DNA from: Pollenia angustigena
Lineage: Eukaryota; Arthropoda; Insecta; Diptera; Polleniidae
Reading direction: 5' to 3'
DNA length: 64,000 nt
Assembly: GCA_930367215.1 (NCBI GenBank)
Contig: OV884059.1
Span: 230,329,803-230,393,802 of the forward strand
Positions 50,177 to 62,919 of this stretch are shown here, one piece after another (the stretch's first letter is position 1; each line of letters begins with the position of its first letter). Both the position numbers and the translations under genes were made by a program. The notes below the pieces were generated by a model. The model ran no database searches, was not told the DNA's origin, and saw only the letters and a program-made list of their open reading frames with translations.

Positions 50177-53100
50177 ATGGAGCAAGATATATCCTTTTCC
50201 GAACTTTTTGAAAAAGCAGAAGAAAAAATTTTATTAGGCAATGATTTAATAAAATTGTTAGACGACTATCACGAAATTCAAGGAGTACAAAAAGTGCAAA
50301 GAAAAATCTACCAGGAAATCAAGTTCTTGCAAAAGGTATGGGAATACATAAATATAAACAATAAACAAATTAAGATGTTTTTTATCACAGTTATTTCTCC
50401 TATAAGGTAATTAAAAATAAAACTTTAAAATTAAATCACGTCCAGTGCAGTAATCTAACTCACTATGAGTTCTTGGTAAAAATTTTAAAACTACAAAAAG
50501 ACGTTGTTCATGTCGATTGTGGATTTCCTGTAGACTATAGGGAAAATCCATTAAGAGTTGATATCGTATGTGAAAATGGTTTAAAGTGGATAAAAGCTAT
50601 TGCTCGTAATTCAAAATCATTAACTGATGCAGCTCGCGGGGAAGCCAGTTTTGGAGCGAGAAGTATCTTAGATCAGGCACAGGAATTCGTCGAAGCAGCT
50701 TCGCAAAATTTATGTATGTTCAAGTGTCCAAAGGTGGGATAGTTTTAAAATGTGAATTTAATAGTTGTCATTAATTTTCAGACGTTTTCGTTTTAGGTGG
50801 TATTTTACTTTAGTCAAACAATAGAAAATGAGTTATTAACAGTGTTGCAAGAAGAAGGTGTTGAAATTGCTTCCTTGGAACAGCCATCTGAAGTTGTCAA
50901 CAATTCAGATCTCAGTAATGTTAGCACATTAAATTTAGATATTACCACTTTGTTGGCGTATATCAGTAATGTGTGTAATGGTGGCTGTAATTGGAAATTC
51001 CATGAGCCAATTTTGAACGAACAAGCGGAAAAAGAAAGAGAATGCCCACTTAAACCTATTTTAGATAAACTTTTTATGGGTAAGTTTGATATTTTAAAAG
51101 GACATGCATTTTTATTATTTTTATTTAAGATCACCATAATATGGCATATTATGCCTTAAAAAGGAATTTGAAAAATATTTGTTAAAAATTTTTTAACAAT
51201 TCCCGTTTTTTTTTTAATCTACCCAGGGGTAAAAATAAGTAGTAAGCAAGCCTTCTGGAAGCCCCTATTTCTCAGACACAATGCCTCACTACCCCATTCC
51301 ATACATGGATAGCAGCCTTTTAAATGAGAGCCTCCAAAAGTTTACCGTTGGGTACCTTTTATATTTTTTGTTTCGTTTTTGATTATGATTTTTTAAAAAT
51401 TCGAAAAAGCTCGTATAGTGAGACATAACCCAGGAACTTAAACTAGTTTATTGTTTCGTTCTGTTTAGTTTACATGCAAGTTTCTCCGCCGAAAAAGACG
51501 TTGAAGAAAAAGTTCAAAATACTAAGAATAAAATTTTTATTGAAAAACCTATCAAAGTTTTTAATCGAAATGTTGGTCTTCAAATGTGGACCAAGTAAAA
51601 AAAAAAAAAAAAACTATTACTATACCAGTATTTTAATAAAAGCGAAACCGATGAATATATTGACACACTTCTCCATGTGAACTTATATTATGTAAGTATG
51701 CGCTAAGAACATCTTCTGAATGTTGATCGTATTTTTCAATATACATATGCTAAGGTTTTGTGTGGATCGTAGATCATTTTAATTTAAAAACTTAAAAAAA
51801 CCTATGATTATCGCTTATACCAAAAATCACACTAACCGATTTGAACCTTTTTAAATGTTGATAGATTCACAGTGCTTACAATAACTTAAATTTAAATCCA
51901 AAGGTGGCTTTTTTTGTAAAATGACAAATTGCGGAACATGTTAACAAACATTTTGTTTATTCAGGATTTATTTCTGTAAAAAAAAGTTTAATATAATTCA
52001 AAAATTATCAAAAAAAAAAAAAAAAAAATTATCAAAGTAATTTTTGGGAATAACAATTTTTGACTAATAATATTCTGTTTGCCGTCCTTTATTCCCAATT
52101 TAATTTGATAAAAAAAAACACTGAAATTTATTGTTGGAGGATAAGCTAGCTTCCATGCGCATTTCACTGGTTACTTAGGCCAGATCATCAGGAAACATTC
52201 TGCCGAAATTTTTTTAGAAAAGCCAAATTTACGGCTTAAAAATACTAAATTGGCAACTTGCTTTATTTTGATTTCTTACGAAAACAATAAAGCAAGTTTA
52301 TTAAGATTTTTGTATGACGTGCTAAATTCTCAATTTTTCATATATGATAAATACACTGAAATGTATTGTTGTAGGGGAATGTAAGAAGAGATAAACTCAC
52401 TGTTTATTGTTGGTGATTTGTTTAAGCTTTGATATTGTTATAAGTAAGACTTTGAGTGTTTAAAATTCTTATTCGCTTTAGGGTTTTATTTGTATAATAT
52501 TTTTAGCTTTTCTAAAATCTTTGGAAAAGTTTTCCTGATGATCTGGCCCAAGCAACCAGTGAAATGCGTATAGAAGCTAGCTTTCCCTCAACAATAAATT
52601 TCAGTGTATTTATCAAATATGAAAAAACTGGGAATTTAGCACGTCATACATAAATCTTAATAATAAATTTTGTATTCCCAAAAATAACTTTGAAAATAAA
52701 GCAAGTTGTTTTTGTTTCTATTTTGTTTTTTCTTAACCTACTTACAACTACAATTAATGTAATGAAGAATTCCACCCAATTGTAGTGGGCACTGTAAGAA
52801 AAGATGAACTCACAGTTTATTGTTGGTATTTTGTTTAAGCGTTGATATCGTTGCAAATAGAACTTTTTAAGTGGTTGCGATTCTCATTCACTCTGCAGTT
52901 TTGATTGCTAATATCTTTGGCTTTTCTAACACATTTTTGGGAGAATGTTTCTTGATGAGCTGGCCGTAGCAATCAGTGAAATGCGCTTGGAAAATAGCTT
53001 ATCCTCCAACAATAAATTTCCGTCTTTTTATCAAATAAAATTGGGAATTAAGCAAAATTGTAAAAAATCTGTTGAATTTTTGAATAATTTCGACCCTTTT

Positions 53101-55687
53101 GCGCGAAATTGTCGTATATGGGCATTGCCATGTCATCGTGCGTGACATTTGTACGCCTTCAGAGAGATAGAAATTTTGCAAAAATAGTATATATTGGAAC
53201 ATTTTTTTATCATTATTTTTCATTTAGAGGGTACTATATATGAAAAAAAATTATTAAAATCGGAACCTTGTTGTTCAAAATATCGAGCAAAATAAGTGCA
53301 TATCGTACGTGACATAAAACGGAAGTGAGTTTGAGGTGAATTTAAAAAAATACGAAAATCTGCGAATTGTGGGAGGTTTTTCTTCTTTTTTTAATTTTTC
53401 CTTTAAAATCCGTAATTGGAAAAAATTTTTTTTTTTTGATGGTTTATAATGTACAAAATGTAATATCGTTCGTGACATACCGTACGTGACAGATTTTTCT
53501 CTTATAGTATTTACATAGCATGAAATATATTTTTTGTAAATATGTGTATATAAAAACTTAAAACAAACAAGTAAGAAAGTATAGTCGGTCAAGCCCGACC
53601 ATATGATACCCTACACTATAATATTTCAAAAAAAATTTTTTGGAAAGTGTCCCCTACTTGGGGCCCGTGGCCAATCAAGATCGCCAGAACAGAACTATGC
53701 TATGTGGTTAAGAATTATATAAAAGTTATTTGTGCCGAATATTACTTAGTTATCTCCATCAATATGAGATTTGTTTGCCCCTAGCCGATTTAAGGAAGGG
53801 GGTTTATATAGGACCTATGGTTAATTTTGGACCTACCCGCACAACATTTTGTCATGACATAGTACCTATCGTAAAAATAATTGTAGGAAATTTTTATGTA
53901 AATACCAACATTTATAAGGAAGTTATGGCACTTAAAGCTTTTTTCGGGAAGCACTTGTGTGGGAGCTATGGTCAAATATGTACCGATTCCAAAAAAATTT
54001 TGTAAGATGATTTTGATTGTAATAAAATAATGTTTGACCAAATTTAAACTAAATACCAACATAATAAGATGACGCATTTAGTTGCATTTTAGTACTAATA
54101 ATATCGTACGTGACGAGTTTTAAAAGCTTATAAACTTTTTATTATACCAATATAAAAAAAAAATTCCGATCAATATTTTTTTGCAGCAAATATCTTGCTT
54201 TGAACTTTTATTTTGAAATACCTAAGACTGACCAATTTCACATGACAAAGATAAATGATGTTTTCGCACCACGTACGTGACATTAGAATATCATCCAAAA
54301 CATACATAAAAATATACCGCTAATCGACCTATAAATTTGTTCTTTCGTCATGGATCTTGTTCATTGTTGTTGTAACATTTATTTTTAAGCTTAATTCCAG
54401 GTTAATCGGCAGAATATTAAAAATTGTAAATTGCAGTTACTTAAAATGAATCAATGAGAAAGTGAGTTAAAACTATTATTTTTTGCTTTTTAAAGATTGT
54501 AATAAGAAATAAGTACCTCGGTATAGTAAAGTTTGGGTGTTTTTTTCCTTTCTACCATATTTGAAAAAAAGTTTCAAGCGTTTTAGTTCTTTGAGTCGTG
54601 GTTGACATTCTCATGGAAATGCCCATATGCCAGTTTTTTTTGAAATTGAGTTTTTGATGCAATCTTGTTCTACATTCAAAGAGACGTCACCTGACAAAAT
54701 ATTGTAGGTAAATTCCACTTCGTTGCTCCAAAAATTTATTGTATATTTTCATTTTTATATTGCAAGTGATAGCAGAGAAAAGTAGTTAAATGGCTCTCCT
54801 GTAAAATTTGGTTTTTGTAACATACGATAATTTCGCGCAAAGGGGTCGACTTATTAGAAAGTGGAAATACTGCCAATAACAGTAATCTGGAAACTTTTTA
54901 TTAGAAATCAAAATTCAAACTGCTGATTGACAAGTTTACTTGTACGTCTCCGAAAAAGCTGATGAATTATTTGCTCGTCTTCACATGTCTTAACGATAAC
55001 ATTTTTTATATAATCCATTGATATGTGTAGTTTCAATAATTTGAATTAAAAAAATTCTTTCTGCCAATTCTATCAAACATTATCGTTCGCATAGAAAATT
55101 TTTATGAAAACACTCAGTTTTAAAAATATTTTACATAAAAAATTCTATGCGAACGTCTATGTCGAAATCGTTGAACAGGCAGTATATCTTCAATTAAAAA
55201 TTTATTAGAGAGTAAAATGTTTTCATTTCTTAACACGATGTTATGTAGGTACAAACTGATTTTCTTTTAGATAAACGCCTTATTTGCTCTACAACTGCTT
55301 ATAATTCCTTTAAGGATATTGTTTCCTTACTCGGTGGAGACCAAGAAAAACAACGAGCCGAAGAGCTAATAAAACGCGTAGAAATTTTACCAGATGTTTC
55401 AAGCATACCCGAAGAATTGGCCACCATTAAGTACAGTGGAAAAATTAACGAGAGAAGCTTATTAATCTTTGCCTTTGGCATGCATATGAAAGCAGTGACT
55501 GTGACATCCAATAAAGCATTTGTGCGCTCCGCTAAAATGCAGGTTAGTATTAATATTACTTAAACATAAACATGATAACAATTTAAACAAGATACAATTT
55601 AAATTAAAGGGAATAAATGTGCCAGTTTTTACCCATCAAGCCCGAGCCTTAACAGAATCTAAAGAGAAAACTGCCATGTCTTTATAA
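50177..55687 (+). CDS. C7orf25: C7orf25/UPF0415 family protein (DUF1308, PIN-like), 5 exons, 372 aa
   Basis: Exons: 50177-50335, 50407-50733, 50797-51079, 55271-55542, 55610-55687; phases agree and the frame ends with TAA at 55685-55687. The protein aligns along its length with my memory of human C7orf25 (421 aa): EIKFLQK then NLTHYEFLVKILK in the N-terminal part; VDIVCENGLKWIKAIARNSK; VNLD-type motif LNLDITTLLAYISNVCNGGC; EQAEKERECPL; and the C-terminal GKINERSLLIFAFGMHMKAVT and THQARALTESKEKTAMSL. The C-terminal DUF1308 part is predicted PIN-like (nuclease fold) in the family, but its biochemical role is not established as far as I know. Intron 3 (51,080-55,270) is swollen to 4.2 kb by repeats. 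Poly(A) signals (AATAAA) follow at about 55,764 and 55,775. It is convergent with the odorant receptor gene, 119 bp away. Confidence 0.9.
52113..53055. repeat. Complex inverted/direct repeat block in C7orf25-like intron 3
   Basis: 52299-52371 and 52588-52663 are long inverted arms (ATGACGTGCTAAATTC / GAATTTAGCACGTCAT; ACACTGAAATGTATTG). 52113-52195 is inverted relative to 52530-52610 (CAGATCATCAGG / CCTGATGATCTG). 52760-53055 is a diverged direct copy of 52357-52650 (AACTCAC-GTTTATTGTTGGT). Looks like several foldback-type copies side by side. No ORF. Confidence 0.7.
53105..54640. repeat. Dispersed repeat family A, copy 2 (uninterrupted)
   Basis: Same order as 205-2925 without the MITEs: TATGGGCATTGCCATGTCAT, TCGAGCAAAATAAGTGCATA, TGATACCCTACAC, ACGTGACATTAGAATATCAT and CTCATGGAAATGCCCATATG. 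It also carries AGTCGGTCAAGCCCGACC (53,583-53,600), a small palindrome. It gives the pre-insertion sequence for the MITE at 624-1112. Confidence 0.78.
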
Positions 55688-55806
55688 AGTTAATACCAAA
55701 CGACTGTCATGCAAAAAAAAAAAACTGTGAAATGAAACATATTTATAAATATTAGATTGTTATAATAAAATAGCTAATAAAATTTATTAAGTTTTTTTTA
55801 AGCCAA

Positions 55807-56913
55807 TTATTTTAATTCCTCTTTATTTTCATTGTAAACCGTTTGTAGAAGTGTAAAATAACTCATTGATGTACTTAAAATTGCTGTAAACGATTGAAAA
55901 GATAAAGTGGAAAATTTTAAAGCTGTAATTTTCACTGGTCGTTGGCTGCACATGATCATAATTTCCAAATTTTGCCTAAATTGTTTATTGGCAGGTAAAA
56001 ATTTTTTATTTCGAAAATTTTTCCATTGAATGTTTAAAAGGTTTTGTTTTCCAATTTGATATTTGGTTATGACAGAAGTTAAATGAACATTTCCACCTTC
56101 CCAGTTGCAATTGTACAAATGTTGAGCTGTTTCGGTAGACTTTTAAAAGAAATAGTAAATAACTTAAATTAGTGTGTATATTCAACAAATATTTACATGT
56201 TGTATTAAAGAATCACCGTTCCAGCACAAGACATATAGTTGCGAGAGACAGGAGAAAATATAGACCAGAAACTTGACATAGTCACCTATAAACATCTCCT
56301 TGCCAGTCACCAATTGAAAACCAACCATACATATTAATAACGAAGATATCGTGAAATTTAACAACAAAATAGGATTGAAAAAATTCTCCAAACGATTTGA
56401 AAATCTAAAAAATATATTTTAGTTGCTTTATAAGAATGCAATTTTCTGTTACAAACTTACTCTATTAATTTTCTGTGATCATTAGCTATTTTATTTAACA
56501 GCCTGATATACATTTCTTGAATTTCCTTTGGATCTTGTCTTTTTTTTACCAATTGATAGGCATCTATTGCCAAATTATCTATACGTTCATGCAGTATTTT
56601 GAATTTACCACAAGTGTATGTTATAAAAAAACCAAATATGGAATCTTCTGCAAAGAGTGTGGTCACCACACATATTCCCGCAAACGATGTGAATATATAG
56701 GTGGCAACATAACGCCAACCACGATGAGCATTGTAGGGGAATAACATTTTATAGGGGAAAGGTTTCTCTTCAGCATCTAGTCCTACATCGAAGAAAAGTA
56801 TGACAAGCGGTAGAACGCAATACATTAAAATCAAGCAACTTAGCAAAACAGTCATAATGCGAAACGTTCGCATTTTCCTGGAACATTCGGCTGCTATATA
56901 AGGATGATATTTT
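55807..56913 (-). CDS. Insect odorant receptor (7tm_6 family), C-terminal 331 codons in 3 exons; 5' exon(s) not found
   Basis: Exons: 56913-56461, 56404-56197, 56139-55807; phases agree (453, 208, 333 nt) and the stop is TAA at 55807. The translation begins KYHPYIAAECSRKMRTFRIM, has four clear hydrophobic helices (VLLSCLILMYCVLPLVILFF, YIFTSFAGICVVTTLF, PILLLNFTISSLLICMVGFQ, FLVYIFSCLSQLYVLCW), and ends with the odorant-receptor signature STSMSYFTLLQTVY. Such receptors form ligand-gated cation channels with Orco in olfactory neuron dendrites (family knowledge). Full members are about 380-420 aa, so the region with the first two helices is missing. I saw no convincing first exon between 56,914 and 57,300; beyond that the DNA is mobile elements. 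It may lie past the repeats, or the gene may be broken. The subfamily is not identified. Confidence 0.8.
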
Positions 56914-57424
56914 CTAAAAAAAAATGTTTTCTTTCAGTTTAACTATCATATCATTAAATATCATTAGAAAGATTTATAAGGAAACATTATTGACAATGAA
57001 AGTAAGGTTACTAGATATTTTAATTACACCTACTTAATTGCCTTGTTGCTTAGAATATTGTTTTAATTATTAACAGTAGAGTAATTTACGTCACTAATTT
57101 AAGTCTTGCGAAAATGCAAAGTTTATCTTGACATAGATAACAATAACTATGCAGAAAAAGATTTTGCGCTGACTTTTGCATTTCGCACTACCCACGAGCA
57201 AGTGCGAAAATTTAGTGGGTTTTTATTTGTTTATTTTTGTTATCAAAATCAAACAATTGTAGCAGTAGTGTGAGTGCTATATTCGGCTATGCTGAATCTT
57301 TGATTCCCACCACCGACAGTTCGAATATTTCAGGAGTGATATCTATATGATATCTATTTATTATTAACTAATCTTTAGAAAAACTGACATCAGCGTTATT
57401 GGTTGCGGTTTAGACCTATATTGA

Positions 57425-58583
57425 GGCCCTTAATTTGTAAAACGCAAACGCAACGCCAAAAATTATATTGAAAGCAAAAACAAAATCGAAAATATTTCAT
57501 AATTTTGTTGTTTTTTTCTATAGAAATGTATCGGGTGATTTTTTAGCTATTATCTTTTTGGCAACACTGAATTAAACAGCTGACGCACGTTTCGTGTTTT
57601 GTTTCACTGTCAAACATCTTCAGTTTGGTCTATAATTTAACCATGAATCGTCATGAAACGAACAACGCTTGCAAATTATTGAATTTTATTATCAAAATGC
57701 GTGCTCTGTTAAGAAAGTTCATCGCGCGCTTCTTGTGTTCAGCGACGAAGCTCATTTTGGCTCAATGGGTACGTTAATAAGCAGAATTGTCGATTTTGGA
57801 TTGAAGATCAGCCAGAAGCATTGCAAGAGCTACCAATGCATCCAGTAAAAGTCACAGTTTGGTACGGTTTATGGGCTGGTGGCATCATTGGACCGTACCT
57901 TCTTCTTCCAAGATGATGCGAATCGTAACGTAACTGTGAATGGTGAGCGCTACCGTGAGATGATATCCAACTTTTTTTGCCCAAAATGCAAGAGCTTGAC
58001 TTGCATGACATGTGGTTTCAACAAGACGGTACCACATGCCACACAGCATGCTTAACAATGGACTTATTGGGAGGCGAGTTCGGTGAACATTTTATTTCAC
58101 GTTCGGGACCGGTCAATTGGCCGCCTAGATCGCGCGATTTAACGCCTTTAGACTTTTTGTGGGGCTAAGTTAAAGATCATGTCTATACACACATGCCCGC
58201 TTCAGTTGACGCATTGGAAGACAACATTGAAGCATTTATTCATGAGATACCGGCCGAAATGTTGGAAAGAGTATGCCAAAATTGGACTAAGCGGATGGAC
58301 CATTTGAGGCGCAGTCACGGTCAACATTTGCATGAAAATTCTTCAAACATTCATGGATTTTTCTGAATTTTATGTGTTTTTTTTAAACTTTCCCTATAGC
58401 ACTTAAAAAATCACCCATTATATTGAATTTTTAAATTTTAAACGCTGCATATCTTGTGGCGTTGATAATTTTAAAACGCAAATGTATTTCTGTAGAAAGC
58501 AACAACAAAATTTTGACAAATTTTTAACATTGTTTTTGCTTTCAATGCTATTTTTGGCATTGCGTTTTTACAAATTTAGGGCC
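57425..58583. mobile_element. Harbinger-like MITE (TIR GGCCCTnAATTTGTAAAA) containing a mariner
   Basis: Left GGCCCTTAATTTGTAAAACG and right CGTTTTTACAAATTTAGGGCC are inverted, then ATTGAAAGCAAAAACAA / TTGTTTTTGCTTTCAAT. Flanks TGA (57422-57424) and TAA (58584-58586) fit a three-base duplication with one mutation. Without the mariner it is about 270 bp. Confidence 0.75.
57531..58418 (+). mobile_element. Mariner element, internally deleted (888 bp)
   Basis: TIRs TCGGGTGATTTTTTAG and CTTAAAAAATCACCCAT (one or two mismatches), flanked by TA. The transposase relic starts at ATG 57,643. An internal deletion joins KKVHRAL-like sequence to VFSDEAHFG near 57,740. It then reads [57 protein letters not shown] and ends NSSNIHGFF. 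Multiple frame breaks, so dead. Confidence 0.88.
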
Positions 58584-58838
58584 TAAATTATTGACTGACC
58601 ATCGGAAAATGTTATTTTTTTTTTTTTTTTTAGAAATTTGAACTAGTTTGAGTTAAATAACATGATTCGTAACAATTTTAGCCGAATCAAAATTATTTTC
58701 AGGAAGGGAATTTATATTGGACCCATTGTAAATTATAGACCAATCATCTCAAAAGTCTGTAGAGTGGTTTCTGGTAATGAAAAACGTAAGCTGCAATAAA
58801 TTTCAATACAGCGGTGAAATTAGTTTAAGCGTTTACAG

Positions 58839-61800
58839 CAGGGTTGGCTGCCCACTGGGTTACCCAGAAAAACCCACCCGGGTTTTAATGGGTATTTTGT
58901 TTTAAAAAACCCAAGTGGCTTTTTTTTCTTTATATTCATTTATACAAAGATGGTATAATTTTTAATGTTTTTTTACAGAAAAATAAAAGAAAATTATTAT
59001 AAAATGCATACAAAGTGTTTATATGCTCATTTGTACGTACGTTGATTTAACGTTAGTGGGCTTTTCTCTTTTTATTAATTATTTAAATCTAATTCCTTTT
59101 AAAAATCAAAATCAGGCTTTTTAAAATGAATTTGGTTTGAAAAATGCGGAATATGAGTTGTAAAATACTTAATTGAACATTTTTCATTTTTCGAATTTAT
59201 TCTATGAGCTAAATTTCAGTTATGTATTTTATAAAGCTTTTTTGTAATAGTTCTATTCCTTAAATTAATAAAGTAACCTTCGGAAGGAAATAATTCCCAG
59301 TTTCTATTAATTGGATTACGAAAACTCTGAATTTGTTTTTTAAAAACCTGAATTTGATTTTGAAAAGGCCGAAATTGAAGTTAAAATCCTATACCTACAT
59401 AAAAAGTGGCTCAGATTTTAAATGTCGATACATTTTAACAAGAGCTAATGCTTTTTGCAATCCAATACGATTTCTATGGTTATTCTATATTAAACAATAA
59501 GGGGGAAAAATGTTTTCTATGATGCTGAACTAGCAGGGCAATTTATTACTGAAGCGAAAAAATCGTAAAAGTTAGCTGGTAAACTTTTTAAATTTAGGAC
59601 CTTTGTTGTTCAGTTCTGATTTATTTTGATTGCAAAAAAGGAAAATGGAAAATTGCACACATGTTGAATGTCTTTATTATAATTTAAAAGTGTGATTTTG
59701 TACATATTTGTCGGGTCAAATAAAGTAAAACACCCTGTCATCTTATTATTACGTCTTTAATGGAAATATTTTAGAAATATAAAAATAATGTTAAATGGAA
59801 AAAACTGCAATGTTGCAACTTTTAAACCTGATTGTTTATACTTGATTTAAGGCTGTTTAAATTGCCGCTTTTAGTGTAAATACTTTTCCTTGTGTGCTTT
59901 TTCTATTTTTTCAATCAAATAAAATTTGAACTGAATACCGTTATTGTGAAAAATATTCTGCAACTTAAATTTTAAATGCCAAACAGGGTGCAAGAAATGA
60001 GAGGTGCTTGTGACTTATCCATTCTTCTGCTATCTGCGTTTTCTTGACTAATTAGTTTGTATACATACATACTTATATATATGTTTGGGATGCATCACAT
60101 TCGCCAAATAATGAGTTGGAGTAAGTACGCGTTTCAACAAAATTCCGTTTTGACAGAAGTATATCATTGTTCAACAAATTACATCAATGGCAGTTGCAAT
60201 TGTAGCGGAGTCACTTTGTACAGCATTCAGATCTTTTTGAATTTTGAGTAACATTTGTTGGAGATTCAAAGCTTCTCTATACAACTGAACGTTATTTAAA
60301 ATTCTATGAATGTCATTGTCAAATTCATTTATATGTTCCGATATATGTTAGGACTTATTTAAGCCTAGCTTTTCTTTTAATCATCCATGCATTTAATGAT
60401 GATGCCATAAAAAAAAATATTGAAGATTTTCTTGCTAAATCTATACCGAAAAGAGCTGAGTTGGCAACATTGCTTAGACCAATTATTATACCATTGCACG
60501 AAAAACAACAAAACCCAAAAAAAACCCAGTAAAACCCAATTAAGTACTTAGACGGGAAAAAACTCTTCACGAGCAACGTCTTCGTGCTGAAGTTCTTGCT
60601 GCTCCCCGGGGTAGTAAAAGCTTCTGGTCATTCGTTAAAAGAGTAAGGGTTAATGCTAGTTCTTCAATACCAACTCTTTTAAAGGATGGCCGATCATTCA
60701 CGGACCCGGTTGATAAGGCTAATTGTTTTGCTGAATTATTTGCTAAAAATTCTTACCTACCAGCTAGCAGTCAACCACTACCCGAACTCGAAAAAGTATC
60801 CGTAACTATGCCTAAAATATTTTTTCGGGGTCGAGCTGTTAAAAGGGTTCTTGCGGATCTCGACGTAAACAAGTCTCCTGGGCCGTAGGTATACCTGCAC
60901 TGGTCTTGAAGCAGTGCTCTTCGACGCTAGCTCGTCCCTTAGCAAATCTTTTCAGCACTTTATACCGTGCCGCGGAATTTCCAGTCTGCTGGAAAGTTGC
61001 TAATGTAACGCCAATTCCTAAAAAGGGAACCGCTAATAACCCTGAAAATTACCGCCCAATTGCAATTTGTTCGGCACTTTCCAAAGTTATGGAGAGTATG
61101 GTAAATTACCATCTTGTCAAATATTTAGAGTCAAACTACCTACTAAGAGACCGCCAGTATGGCTTTCGTAGAGGTCGCTCTACTGGAGACTTACTAGCTC
61201 TGTTATCGGAAAAATGGTGCCGTTCCATTCACCATTTTGGCGAAAGTAAGGTAATTGCTTTGGATATTTCCAAGGCGTTTGACAGAATCTGGCATGGTGC
61301 GCTCTTGTCAAAACTTGCTGCGTTTGGTGACGGTGATAATTTCTCTCGATTTATATCGAGTTTTCTCAGAGATCGCACTATACGAGTTGTTATAGATGGG
61401 GTTTCGTCAAACGAGTTCAAGATTCATTCAGGTGTACCGCAAGGCTCCGTTCTTTCTCCTACTCTATTTCTTATCTTTCTAAATTACCTCCTTTGTCAAA
61501 CTTCCAACCCTATCTACTCTTTTGCACATGACAGCAACCTTTGCCATTCGTACTCATTCGAGTGCAGACCAAGCGTATCCGATGTCGTTGCTATGAGGCA
61601 GAATATGCATGATACGCTTGGCCAAGACCTTGACATAGTCTCGGAATGGGGTCGTGCAAATAGGGTCGATTTTAATGCCCGAAAAACCCAATGTTGCGTG
61701 CTTACGCATAAACGCGCGACAAACCAAGGTGCCTCATCTGTATATATGGGTGGTATAGTTATTGAGGAATCAGAATCTCTTGATGTTCTGGGCATGAGGA

Positions 61801-62551
61801 TACAATGTGACGTCCGATGGACTGAACATATATTAAAGGTGTCGAAAGAAGCATTCAAGTGCCTCGGTTTTCTAAGACGGTGTAGGATATACTTCACTCC
61901 ATCTGATCTCCTTACTATTTATACCACCTATATCCGACCGCGTATGGAATACAACTCTCATGTGTGGGCCGGTGCTTCAAAGTCTATTTTGGAGCTTCTC
62001 GACCGCGTGCAGGAGAGGGCGAGGGTACTCATTGGTGACAGTAGGGTAACCAATTCTATTGACTCCCTTGAGCACCCTCGCAATGTGGGTTGTATTTGCC
62101 TGTTTTATCGTTACTACAATGGGATGTGTTCCGACGAAATCAGGGATCTGGTTCCCGTAACCCGTACATTTGTTCGTAATACACGTTTTTCCTCAAGAGC
62201 CCATCCTTATGTGGTCGATTGGCAGGTGAATCGTACAACGCATTACAGAGAGAATTCGTTTTTTTCCCGGACTGTTCGTATGTGGAATAACCTTCCTGCA
62301 GAAGTCTTCCCTCTCACTTACGACATGATTAAGTTCAAATCGAATGTTCACAAACACTACTCCCTCTATCCTCCTTCCCATAACCTATTTTCCTAGTTCC
62401 AACACAATGCAATGCATTAGTAGGGGTCATCCCCTGAGTGCTGGTCCTAACAGTAAAAAAAAAAAAAAAAAAAAATTAAACCCAATAAAACCCATGAAAA
62501 AACCCACTGGGTTGGGTTTTTTTTAAAAAAGCCGGGTTTTTGCCAGCCCTG
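58839..62551. mobile_element. hAT-type element (TIR CAGGGnTGGC) split by a LINE
   Basis: Ends CAGGGTTGGC and GCCAGCCCTG, flanked by 8-bp near-duplications GTTTACAG (58831-58838) and GCTTACAG (62552-62559). The empty site in copy 1 of repeat C reads GCATTTACAGTGAATTTCAG, consistent with insertion there. AACCCA/TGGGTT motifs fill both subterminal regions. No transposase is recognisable in 58,920-60,540. LINE inserted at about 60,545-62,475. Confidence 0.8.
60545..62475 (+). mobile_element. Jockey/CR1-type LINE fragment, inactive reverse transcriptase, poly(A) tail
   Basis: 60,550-60,889 reads LHEQRLRAEVLAAP and LADLDVNKSPGP before a frameshift at GGGCCGTAG (about 60,885). The long frame 60906-62396 continues with NYRPIAICSALSKVMESMV, RQYGFRRGRSTGDLLALLSE, ALDISKAFDRIWH and SGVPQGSVLSPTLFLIFLN. 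The active site reads FAHD (61520-61531) instead of FADD, so a catalytic aspartate is lost. The C-terminal part is intact to TAG 62394. A 19-A tail at 62457-62475 marks the 3' end; ATTAA at both sides may be the target duplication. No endonuclease, so 5'-truncated. Confidence 0.88.
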
Positions 62552-62832
62552 GCTTACAGTGAATTTCAGAAGACTGCTAAATATGGGATCTAAAGTAAAT
62601 AATGGACAGTATATCACAAAATTGCATGACATTTTTTCAGGTCAAATGAAGCTTAGTTGGAAGAAATTTTACCGCAATATCTATATCCGCTACGGTTTAA
62701 GGCGTATTTAATTAGTTTATCAGAGTGGGCTTTATATGAGGCTTATAGTTAATTATGAACCAATCATTCCGGAATTTATTAGTGTGATTTCTAGTCCTAT
62801 AAAACTGTGAAATATTAAATTTTGTTCTGATA

Positions 62833-62840
62833 GCATTATT

Positions 62841-62919
<79 letters not shown>

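Noticed and set aside
60355..60576. 73-codon hydrophobic minus-strand ORF
   Set aside because: It spans the subterminal AACCCA repeats of the hAT-type element and runs into the LINE; chance ORF.
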